This document shows positions 26,948-34,041 of a stretch of 64,000 nucleotides of DNA, one piece after another. The notes beneath the pieces are model-generated. The model searched no databases, was not told the DNA's origin, and worked only from the letters and a program-made list of their open reading frames with translations. This DNA comes from Azospirillum sp. Its GTDB lineage: Bacteria > Pseudomonadota > Alphaproteobacteria > Azospirillales > Azospirillaceae. Location of the stretch: contig WGNK01000006.1 in assembly GCA_016124535.1 (NCBI GenBank), forward strand, positions 156,818 to 220,817. The letters are read 5' to 3'. The position numbers and the translations under genes are program-made. Position 1 is the stretch's first letter; every line of letters starts with the position of its first letter.

Positions 26948-27766
26948 ATGTCCACTTCGGTGACCCAAGCCTTCATCAAACAGTTCGAGCGCGAGGTCCA
27001 CGAGGCCTATCAGCGCATGGGCTCAAAGCTGCGCGCCAGCGTGCGCAGCAAGAACAGTGTCCAGGGTGCTTCCACCGTGTTCCAGAAGGTCGGCAAAGGC
27101 ATCGCCTCGACCAAGGCGCGCCACGGCGCGGTGCCGGTGATGAACCTCGACCATACCCCGGTCGAGTGCACGCTGGCCGACTACTACGCCGGCGATTGGG
27201 TCGACCAGCTCGACGAGCTCAAGACCAATATCGACGAGCGCGCGGTGATCGCCAATGCCGGTGCCTATGCCCTGGGGCGCAAGACCGACGAATTGATCAT
27301 CAATCAGCTCGATACCTCGACCAATTTCGCCGGCGCCAATACCGACGGCATGACCAAGACCAAAGTTCTCGCCGCCTTCGAGCTGCTGGGCGCCGCCGAT
27401 GTGCCCGACGACGGCCAGCGGGTCGCCGTGGTCGGCTGGAAGCAATGGAGCCAGTTGCTCGGCATCGCTGAATTCGTCAGCGCCGACTATGTCGGCTCCG
27501 ACGAATTGCCCTGGCGCGGCACCCAGGCCAAACGCTGGCTCGGCACCCTGTGGATGCCCCATTCCGGCCTGACCGTCAGCGGCAGCGTCCGGTTCTGCCA
27601 CTGGTTCCACAAAACCGCGGTCGGCCACGCCTCGGGAGCGGACGTGAAGACCGACATCAGCTGGCACGGCGACCGCGCCGCCCATTTCGTCAACAATATG
27701 ATGAGCCAGGGCGCCTGCCTGATCGACCCGACCGGTCTGGTCACTTTGCGCTGCCTCGAGAGCTAG
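26948..27766 (+). CDS. Phage major capsid protein
   Basis: Predicted head-forming protein of 272 residues, of the type found in podovirus-like elements of alphaproteobacteria. Supporting segments are the helical N terminus (VTQAFIKQFEREVHEAYQ), the early beta/loop region with VQGASTVFQKVGKG, VPVMNLDHTPVECTLADYYAGDWVD, the TKTKVLAAFELLGAADVP helix and the C-terminal GACLIDPTGLVTLRC. There is no protease or scaffold gene next to it. AAGGA at 26933-26937 precedes ATG. Base composition and codon use are host-like. It is the first gene of the virion cluster; the portal gene that normally precedes it is not here, its place being taken by the nadQ control region. Confidence 0.78.
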   Translation: MSTSVTQAFIKQFEREVHEAYQRMGSKLRASVRSKNSVQGASTVFQKVGKGIASTKARHGAVPVMNLDHTPVECTLADYYAGDWVDQLDELKTNIDERAVIANAGAYALGRKTDELIINQLDTSTNFAGANTDGMTKTKVLAAFELLGAADVPDDGQRVAVVGWKQWSQLLGIAEFVSADYVGSDELPWRGTQAKRWLGTLWMPHSGLTVSGSVRFCHWFHKTAVGHASGADVKTDISWHGDRAAHFVNNMMSQGACLIDPTGLVTLRCLES

Positions 27767-27787
27767 GCGAAACCCCGCTCCCCAACC

Positions 27788-27814
27788 CCCCTCCCGGCCG
27801 GAGAGGGGTTTTTT
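27788..27814 (+). terminator. Intrinsic terminator after the capsid gene
   Basis: Stem CCCCTC / GAGGGG around a CCGGCCGGA loop (itself able to pair), followed by six T. It lies between the capsid gene and the small downstream gene, as in phages that over-express capsid relative to later genes. Confidence 0.8.
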
Positions 27815-27835
27815 GGACTTTTCAGGAGGCTCCCC

Positions 27836-28081
27836 ATGGCCTATGCCGCCAAGAATCTGAGCGTGCTCGCCTATGCCAATGGCTTCACGCTCTGGCACTA
27901 CACCACCAGCGAAACCGCCGCCACCATCGAAGGCGCCGGCTATTTCAACAGCGCCCACGACATGGTCCGCCCCGGTGACATGATGCTGGCCAACACCTCG
28001 ACCGGCACCACCCCGGTCGGCGACATCTACACCGTTTCAGCCAATACCGGCGGCGTGGTGTCCCTCGTCAAGCTGGTGTAG
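27836..28081 (+). CDS. Small phage capsid-adjacent protein
   Basis: Protein of 81 residues right after the capsid gene. ATG 27836 follows a strong AGGAGG (27824-27829). The sequence is beta-rich: NLSVLAYANGFTLWHYTTSE, AGYFNSAHDMVRPGDMMLAN and GGVVSLVKLV. Proteins of this size with a GDM(I/M)xAN motif sit beside capsid genes in many phage clusters and may be head decoration or fibre proteins; the function is inferred from position. It is bracketed by a terminator on each side. Confidence 0.65.
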   Translation: MAYAAKNLSVLAYANGFTLWHYTTSETAATIEGAGYFNSAHDMVRPGDMMLANTSTGTTPVGDIYTVSANTGGVVSLVKLV

Positions 28082-28092
28082 CCACCAAGAAC

Positions 28093-28120
28093 AGAGCCAG
28101 GGACATTCCTCCCTGGCTCT
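28093..28120 (+). terminator. Strong hairpin after the small capsid-adjacent gene
   Basis: Perfect 11-bp stem AGAGCCAGGGA / TCCCTGGCTCT with a 6-nt loop, 11 bp after the stop. The T-run is poor (TTAGGTTT), so it may act as a bidirectional terminator or transcript stabiliser. The 290 bp from here to the tRNA gene hold no coding sequence I can support. Confidence 0.65.
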
Positions 28121-28412
28121 TAGGTTTCCGGATTTCCCGGCCGATCCGACTTATTTTCGCATGCTCGAATACGGCCGGCGTCTGCTTCAACACCCGGCCA
28201 GCCGGACGCCTCGCCGCTCGGGTCGCGCAACGCTGATCGCGCGCCCACGGCTGGAGCCGGCTGCTTGCCGGTTTGCGGATGGCTGCGTGCCGGCACCCGT
28301 GTCTGACACCCGACCAACCCCGGCGCAGCCAGCAGGTTGATAGTGCCAAAGGCCCATGGCCATTGGTCGGGGTCAAGGCGGGCAAAAAACCCGCTGGCCG
28401 CCAGGTCGCGGC

Positions 28413-28500
28413 TGGCGGACGGGGTGGGATTCGAACCCACGGTACGTTGCCGCACGGCGGTTTTCAAGACCGCTGCCTTAAACCACTCGGCCACCCGTCC
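28413..28500 (-). tRNA. tRNA-Ser (anticodon TGA)
   Basis: 88-nt class II tRNA including encoded CCA. The acceptor stem is GGACGGG/CCCGTCC, D-loop AGTGGTTTAAGGC, anticodon stem-loop GCGGT-CTTGAAA-ACCGC giving TGA, a long variable arm and T-loop TTCGAAT. All features of tRNA-Ser(UCA) are intact. It is transcribed against the phage genes on both sides and carries its own promoter, so it is a working gene rather than an attachment-site fragment. Confidence 0.97.
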
Positions 28501-28511
28501 TCGACCGCGCA

Positions 28512-28540
28512 ATCGTAAAGGGCCGGAGCTGCGAACGCAA
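28512..28540 (-). promoter_or_regulatory. Promoter of the tRNA-Ser gene
   Basis: On the minus strand TTGCGT (28540-28535), 17-bp spacer and TACGAT (28517-28512) sit just before the tRNA 5' end at 28500, a normal distance for a stable-RNA promoter. Confidence 0.7.
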
Positions 28541-28629
28541 GGCGGCGCGGAGCTGCCGGCGGTCGCTGAAGCGCCGGCGAGAACCGCAGCACTCGAACAC
28601 TTCTGGCAAACAAACTGGAGGTCCGACCG

Positions 28630-29199
28630 ATGGCGCTGACCGCAATCGGCTTGTGCAGCCGTGCGCTCCTGAAACTTGGGGCGACGGCGATCACGGCGTT
28701 CGACCATGGTACGGCAGAGGCCGAAGTGGCGGGGGCGCTCTATGCGCCGATCCGCGACGCCATGCTTTCGGCCAATGCCTGGAGCTTTGCAACGACCCAG
28801 GCCCGCTTGCCGCGCCTGGCCGAAGCGCCGACCGCCGATTTCGCCTATGCCTTCCAGCTGCCGGCGGATTTCTTGCGGGCACTGTCGGCAGGGCCTGAAG
28901 GCCGCGGCCGCGGGCTCGCCTACCGGATCGCGCGCCAGACGCTGCAGTGCGACAGCGAGACGGTGTGCCTGACCTATCTGTTCCGGCCCCCCGAGGAGGA
29001 ATTCCCGGCGTTTTTCGACCAGGTGCTGATCGCCCGCCTGGCGGCCGAGTTCTGCCTGCCGCTGACCGAGAGCAGCAGCCGCGCCGAGGCTCTGCACAAG
29101 CTGGCCGAGGCCGAATTTCGCCGCGCCCGCCTGCTCGACGCCCAACAGGACGTCCAGCCGGGCTTCGAGGATTTCTCCTTAATCGAGGTTCGCTCCTGA
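28630..29199 (+). CDS. Phage tail tubular protein A (T7 gp11-like)
   Basis: Adaptor/gatekeeper of a short podovirus tail, 189 residues. Recognisable features are the start LTAIGLCSRALLKLGA, the SANAWSFATTQARLPRL segment, YAFQLPADFLRAL and FDQVLIARLAAEFCLPLTESSS, all typical of this family. TGGAGG precedes ATG at 28630. The stop overlaps the next gene's ATG. It is the first gene of the tail module, about 130 bp downstream of the antisense tRNA-Ser, so it needs either its own promoter or read-through from the capsid promoter. Confidence 0.82.
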   Translation: MALTAIGLCSRALLKLGATAITAFDHGTAEAEVAGALYAPIRDAMLSANAWSFATTQARLPRLAEAPTADFAYAFQLPADFLRALSAGPEGRGRGLAYRIARQTLQCDSETVCLTYLFRPPEEEFPAFFDQVLIARLAAEFCLPLTESSSRAEALHKLAEAEFRRARLLDAQQDVQPGFEDFSLIEVRS

Positions 29200-31103
29200 T
29201 GCCGCGGATTCGCCAGGACAAGACCAACTTCACCGCCGGCGAGATCTCCCGCCGCTTGCTCGGGCGCAGCGACTTGCGCGCCTACGACAATGGCGCGCTG
29301 ACCCTGCGCAACGTCTTCATTCACCCGACCGGCGGGCTGACCCGGCGCGCCGGCATGGCCTATGCGGCGACCGCGCCCGGACCCGGCCGGCTGGTCGCCT
29401 TCGAATTCAACACCGAGCAGACCTATCTGCTGGCATTCAGCGAGGGAAAGATCGACATCTACCAGGCCGACATCCTGGTGACCACGGTTACCGCGCCCTG
29501 GACTGCGGCCCAGATTACCCAGATCACCTGGACCCAGAGCGCCGATACCCTGCTGATCTGCCATCCCGAGGCCGGCCCGCGCAAGCTGACCCGCTCGGGC
29601 CTCGGGGTCTGGACGCTGGCTCCCTGGGCCTATTTCACCGAATCCGACCTGGTCCGCCAGCCCTATTACCGGTTCGGCGATACTGCGGTCACGCTGACCC
29701 CCAGCGCCACCAGCGGCGCGATCTCCGTCACGGCCTCCGCCGCGGTGTTCGACCCGCTCCACGACGGCACCCGGCTGCGCATCGCCGGCAAACAGGTCCT
29801 GGTCACCGGCGTGGTCTCGGCGACCCAGGTCCATGCCACCTGCCAGGAAACGCTGTCCGCGACCGCAGCGACCGCCAATTGGGACGAACAGGCATTTTCG
29901 GCCCTGCGCGGCTGGCCGGTCTCGGCGGCATTTCACCAGGACCGGCTGGTGATCGGCGGCTCACGGGATCTGCCCAACCGGCTGTGGCTGTCGCGCTCGG
30001 CGGATTTATGGAATTTCGACCTCGGCACCGGCGAGGATGACGAAGCGATCGAGTTCGGCATCCTGTCCGATCAGGTCAATGCGATCCGGGCGCTGTTCTC
30101 CGGCCGCCACCTGCAGGTGTTTACCTCCGGTGCCGAGTGGATGGTCACCGGCGATCCGCTGACCCCCCAGAATATCCAGCTCAACCGCCAGACCCGGATC
30201 GGCTCGCCGACCGACCGCTCGGTAGCGCCGCGGGATGTCGATGGCGCCACCCTGTTCGTCTCGCGCAACGGCCGCGAAATCCGCGAGTTCCTCTATACCA
30301 TCACCGAGCAGGCCTACCAATCCACCGATCTGGCACTGCTGGCGCGCCATCTGGTCCACGACCCGGTCGATCAGGATTTCGACCAGCAGCGGCGCCTGCT
30401 GCTGGTGGTGATGGCCGATGGCTCGGCGGCGGTGCTGACCGCCTACCGCGCCGAGCAGGTCACTGCCTGGACCCGGCTGGAAACCGATGGCGCGCTCGCC
30501 TCGGTGGCGGTGGTCGGCAACCAGGTCTATTGCCTGGTCGACCGCGCCGGCACCTGGACGATCGAGCGGCTCGACGACGATCTGGCCCTGGATGCCGCCC
30601 TGGTCGGCGACAGCGAGACCCCGGAAGACACCTGGTCCGGCCTTGACCATCTGGAAGGCCGCACGGTGACCGTGGTCGCGGACGGCGTGGTCCGGCCCGA
30701 CGCCATCGTGGCCGTCGGCCAGATCGTGGTCGATCCGCCGGCAGCCCACGTCGAGGTCGGGCTGCCCTTCACCCATGCCATCGAGCCGTTGCCGCCGAAC
30801 CTGCTCGGCCAGGGCGGGACCGGCGCCGGTTTGGCGGTGCGGCTGATCGAAGTGGTGTTCCGGGTCGAGCAGACCGCCGCGCTCCGGGTCGATCTCGGCC
30901 GCGGGCCTTACGAGTTGCCGCTGCACCGGCTCGGTCCCGTCGCCCTGCCGGAAGCCGCGCCCGTGCTGGTCAGCGGCGACCGCCGCCTGAAGGCTCTGGG
31001 CTGGCCGCGCGACGGCACCAAGCCCTTGTGGCGGATCGAACAGGAGACACCGCTGCCGTTCACCCTCCTCTCCGCAACCACCTTCCTGAAGGTAGACGAC
31101 TGA
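29199..31103 (+). CDS. Phage tail tubular/stabilisation protein B (T7 gp12-like)
   Basis: Forms the tail nozzle in podoviruses; 634 residues. It opens RQDKTNFTAGEISRRLLGR, followed by the conserved RNVFIHPTGGLTRRAGM, and later has PTDRSVAPRDVDGATLFVSR and YRAEQVTAWTRLETDGA, which are hallmarks of this protein group in alphaproteobacterial prophages. Beta-rich throughout. It overlaps both neighbours by a few nt (ATGA-type junctions), so tubular A, B and the next gene form a tight translational unit. The frame is intact. Confidence 0.85.
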   Translation: MPRIRQDKTNFTAGEISRRLLGRSDLRAYDNGALTLRNVFIHPTGGLTRRAGMAYAATAPGPGRLVAFEFNTEQTYLLAFSEGKIDIYQADILVTTVTAPWTAAQITQITWTQSADTLLICHPEAGPRKLTRSGLGVWTLAPWAYFTESDLVRQPYYRFGDTAVTLTPSATSGAISVTASAAVFDPLHDGTRLRIAGKQVLVTGVVSATQVHATCQETLSATAATANWDEQAFSALRGWPVSAAFHQDRLVIGGSRDLPNRLWLSRSADLWNFDLGTGEDDEAIEFGILSDQVNAIRALFSGRHLQVFTSGAEWMVTGDPLTPQNIQLNRQTRIGSPTDRSVAPRDVDGATLFVSRNGREIREFLYTITEQAYQSTDLALLARHLVHDPVDQDFDQQRRLLLVVMADGSAAVLTAYRAEQVTAWTRLETDGALASVAVVGNQVYCLVDRAGTWTIERLDDDLALDAALVGDSETPEDTWSGLDHLEGRTVTVVADGVVRPDAIVAVGQIVVDPPAAHVEVGLPFTHAIEPLPPNLLGQGGTGAGLAVRLIEVVFRVEQTAALRVDLGRGPYELPLHRLGPVALPEAAPVLVSGDRRLKALGWPRDGTKPLWRIEQETPLPFTLLSATTFLKVDD

Positions 31104-31591
31104 TGGCCGGACTCACTCCCATCGTTTCCAGCGCCCTGCCGATCGTCAGCATGGTCCAGCGGCAAGAGACGCTCGACCAGCAGAGATCGTTGCTGGTCGA
31201 GCGCCAGCAGCAGCAATTGGAGCAGCTGCAGGCGTCCCAACAGCTCGAAATGCAGTCCGCCCAGGCCGATGCCGCCAATCGCGCCGCGCAATTGAAGCTG
31301 ACCGCCGCGACCGACGAAAAGCAGCGCCGCGACGCTCTGCGCAAGGCGGTGGCGAAATCACGGGTATCACTGGCGGGCCAAGGCGTCGATCCCGCCAGCG
31401 GGTCGGGCGAGGCCCTGCTGTTGGGTCTGGTCAACCAGACCGATCAGGACAGCCGGGAGGCCGATGCCGCCTATCAGCTGCGCGCCCAAGCGCTCGACCA
31501 GCAATTGGCCGATCAGAACCGGCTGAACCTGCTGGAGCAATCCCAGCTCGCCGACCGCCAGCGCCTGCAACTGCTGAGCCGCTACTACTGA
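31103..31591 (+). CDS. Phage internal-virion-protein-like coiled-coil protein
   Basis: Protein of 162 residues, mostly one long Gln-rich coiled-coil (about 20-90 with runs such as RQQQQLEQLQASQQLEMQSA) plus a conserved middle KSRVSLAGQGVDPASGSGEA and a second helix. Small Gln/Ala-rich proteins with this 'GVDPASGSGEA' loop lie after tail tubular B in many podovirus-like clusters and resemble T7 gp14 by position and composition. There is no signal peptide. The larger ejection proteins (gp15/gp16-like) that usually follow are missing. Confidence 0.68.
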   Translation: MAGLTPIVSSALPIVSMVQRQETLDQQRSLLVERQQQQLEQLQASQQLEMQSAQADAANRAAQLKLTAATDEKQRRDALRKAVAKSRVSLAGQGVDPASGSGEALLLGLVNQTDQDSREADAAYQLRAQALDQQLADQNRLNLLEQSQLADRQRLQLLSRYY

Positions 31592-31606
31592 CCCGCGGAG
31601 TCCGCC

Positions 31607-33637
31607 ATGACCGAGCAGATCCAGATCCCCCAAGGCGTGCCGCGCGTCCGCTACATCGGCACCGGCAGCCAGACCGAATTCACCTATCCGTTTCCGATCT
31701 TCGAAACCGCCGACCTCGAGGTCTATCTGGGGGCAGCCCTCCAGGCCACCGGCTTTGCGGTCGACGGAGCCGGGGCCACCGCCGGCGGCAGCGTCTTCTT
31801 CGCCACGGCCCCGGCCAACGGCACCACGGTGACCCTGACCCGGCGCGTGCCGATCGAACGGGTCAGCGACTTCCTGGAGAGCGGGCCGCTGCCGGCGTCG
31901 AGCCTCAACGCCGAGTTCGACCGCCTGACCGCCTGTCTGCAGCAGGTCGCCGGCGACCAGGAAGCGATGCTGCGCTATCCCGAAACCGACCTGCCGGCGT
32001 CGGCCGAACTGCCAGGGCGAACCATCCGCGCCAACCGGCTACTCGCCTTCGACACCGACGGGAACCCGACCGCCAGCCTGCCGGACAACACCGACGCCCA
32101 GATCGGCTTCTTGCCCGGGGGCGCCGGCGCCACCGCGCGGCCGGTCCGCGACAAGCTCGCCGATCTGGTCTCGATCAAGGATTTCGGTGCGATCGGCGAC
32201 GGCGTGGTCGATGACACGGTGGCGATCCAGGCAGCGCTGACCGCCCACGACGCGGTGCTGGTCCCGGCCGGCCGCTACCGGATCACCAACACCATCACGG
32301 TCGGTTACGGTCAGGCCCTGGCCGGGCTCGGCAGCGCCTCGATCCTCCAGGCGGACGGAGATGCCTTCGATGCGATCCGGCTGCCCGACGGCTACGCCAC
32401 GGTCAAGGCCCTGCGGATCGAGAATGGCCTGGCCGGCATCCGCCTTTTTGGCGGCACCGGGCCCTGCGTCCAGAACGCCCTGGTCGACCTCGTCCTCTGG
32501 CAGCCGACCTACGGCATCGTGCTCGACGGCTATACCCAGACGGCAAGACCCTGCTACTGGAACAATATCGTCCGGGTTCTGGTGGCGCGACCGTCGGTCC
32601 ACGGCGTCTGGCTGACCAAAAGCGGTGCCGGCGACAGCCCCAACGCCAACAAATTCCAGGGCGTGCGGGTCTATTCGCTGAGTGCGCCGATCTCCGGCAG
32701 CGGCTTCTTCGTCGAGCATGGCAAATATAACAATGCCTTCGTCGACTGCGAGGCCAATCTGTCGACCGATGCCGTCGCCTGCTTCCGGCTCGGGCCCGAC
32801 ACCGACAAGAACCTGATCGTCAATCTCGCCTGCGAAACCCTGGGCGGCGTGCCCAACGTCCAGATCGATGCCGGCTCGGTCGAGACCTCGATCATCAACC
32901 TGTTCTCGGCCAGCGCAGGACCCGCGATCCATGACCTCAGCGGCGGCCAGTACACCGCGGTCAATGCCGGCTATCCGACCAAGAACCGCCTGACGGCCAC
33001 CCGGATCACCGATCTTACGGTCGAGGCCCTGCGCTACGACACGGAATTCATCGACCTGCCGGCCGGCGGGCTGTTCCAACCCGACCTCTCCAGTTCGGTC
33101 TATCTGGTCAGCGGCTATAATGGCGCGGTCGAGGTTCGCCTGCCCGCGGCCGGCGACGCCAACGGCCATGCCGTCACGATCAAAAAGACCGACGCCACCG
33201 CTCACCCGATCACCATCACCGAGGCCGGCGGCGCCGGGCCGGATGGCCGGGCGGTGGCGCTGGGCAATCGCTACGACTTCATCACGGTGGTTTCCAACGG
33301 CGCCGCCTGGTGGATCAGCGCCGGCAATGTCCTGCCCGGCAACGCGTCCTATTTTGAGGGCGGCAGCCTGTTCCAGCCCGACCTGACCCAATCGCTCTAC
33401 CTGGTCAGCGCCTATGGCGGCGCCGTCGAATGCCGCCTGCCCAGCCCCAGCGCCGCCCATGCCGTCGGCCGCACCGTCTCGATCAAGAAGAGCGACAGCA
33501 GCGGCAATGCCGTCACCGTCACCGCCGCCAGCGGTACCGGGCCGGACAACGAAGCGATCCCGCTCACCGCCTACGGCCATGCGGTGACCGTGATGTCCAA
33601 CGGTGGCGCCTGGTACATCCTCGGCCGCAATCCGTGA
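31607..33637 (+). CDS. Phage tailspike: T7-fibre-like N terminus, pectate-lyase fold, two C-terminal repeats
   Basis: Receptor-binding/depolymerase protein of 676 residues. The N-terminal 130 residues (VRYIGTGSQTEFTYPFPIFETADLEVY, LTRRVPIERVSDFLESGPLPA) match the particle-attachment domain of T7-type fibres. From about 185 (VSIKDFGAIGDGVVDDTVAIQ) begins a right-handed beta-helix of the pectate lyase 3/tailspike kind, extending to about 470. Two copies of an 85- to 90-residue module follow (about 488-575 and 586-675), each with xLFQPDL, YLVSxY and VTxKK. The target surface polysaccharide is unknown. The reading frame is intact. Confidence 0.8.
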   Translation: MTEQIQIPQGVPRVRYIGTGSQTEFTYPFPIFETADLEVYLGAALQATGFAVDGAGATAGGSVFFATAPANGTTVTLTRRVPIERVSDFLESGPLPASSLNAEFDRLTACLQQVAGDQEAMLRYPETDLPASAELPGRTIRANRLLAFDTDGNPTASLPDNTDAQIGFLPGGAGATARPVRDKLADLVSIKDFGAIGDGVVDDTVAIQAALTAHDAVLVPAGRYRITNTITVGYGQALAGLGSASILQADGDAFDAIRLPDGYATVKALRIENGLAGIRLFGGTGPCVQNALVDLVLWQPTYGIVLDGYTQTARPCYWNNIVRVLVARPSVHGVWLTKSGAGDSPNANKFQGVRVYSLSAPISGSGFFVEHGKYNNAFVDCEANLSTDAVACFRLGPDTDKNLIVNLACETLGGVPNVQIDAGSVETSIINLFSASAGPAIHDLSGGQYTAVNAGYPTKNRLTATRITDLTVEALRYDTEFIDLPAGGLFQPDLSSSVYLVSGYNGAVEVRLPAAGDANGHAVTIKKTDATAHPITITEAGGAGPDGRAVALGNRYDFITVVSNGAAWWISAGNVLPGNASYFEGGSLFQPDLTQSLYLVSAYGGAVECRLPSPSAAHAVGRTVSIKKSDSSGNAVTVTAASGTGPDNEAIPLTAYGHAVTVMSNGGAWYILGRNP

Positions 33638-33676
33638 GCGAAAAAGGCGAGAGACGCCGTCCCCCGCATTCCCCTG

Positions 33677-33697
33677 CCAGGGACCGAAGGTCCCTGG
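33677..33697 (+). repeat. Dispersed hairpin repeat, copy inside the phage cluster
   Basis: Perfect 9-bp stem CCAGGGACC / GGTCCCTGG with a GAA loop, followed by ACCCC. Related hairpins followed by GGACCCC or a second CCGGGGAC stem occur near 54238 and 57808. It sits in the gap between tailspike and the following small gene and may also slow transcription there. Confidence 0.6.
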
Positions 33698-33723
33698 ACC
33701 CCGTTACTCTAAAACGAGGCGCC

Positions 33724-34041
33724 ATGACTGATCGGATGCTCGATGACGTGCGCCAGACCATCGCCCTCCTTCTGCCGGAAGTATTGCGCCGGGCGATCTC
33801 CTCCTACCGTGACTTCGTCATGACCGAAGCCGCGCTCGGTGCCAAGGACTTCAAAGAACATCATACCGCCGGCAGAGCCGCCCTGGTCCATCTGGAAACC
33901 ATGCTCCGGTTGGCTCGCTGGGCGGCGCCAGGGGACGGGGGTGACGACAACGAGAATTTGGAGCGGCTGGTCGGCGAGGCGCGCCTGGCGCTGGCCGATA
34001 TGCGGGGCGGTGAAACGCCGGACGGCGGCGACGCGCCATGA
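33724..34041 (+). CDS. Small phage protein preceding terminase, possible small terminase subunit
   Basis: Protein of 105 residues, mainly helical (RMLDDVRQTIALLLPEVLRRAISSYRDF, then AGRAALVHLETMLRLARW), with an acidic Gly/Asp-rich tail. It overlaps the terminase large-subunit start by 4 nt, so it is translationally coupled to it. Position suggests the small terminase subunit, but no DNA-binding motif is recognisable and the identity is an inference. Confidence 0.6.
   Translation: MTDRMLDDVRQTIALLLPEVLRRAISSYRDFVMTEAALGAKDFKEHHTAGRAALVHLETMLRLARWAAPGDGGDDNENLERLVGEARLALADMRGGETPDGGDAP

Noticed and set aside
26712..26963. 83-codon frame between the palindromes and the capsid gene
   Set aside because: It overlaps the second palindrome and the capsid start, has no ribosome-binding site and is Pro/Arg-rich.
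28413..28435. tRNA-Ser 3' end as a phage attachment site
   Set aside because: I found no second copy of the T-arm/acceptor sequence at the far side of either phage module, and no integrase gene is present.
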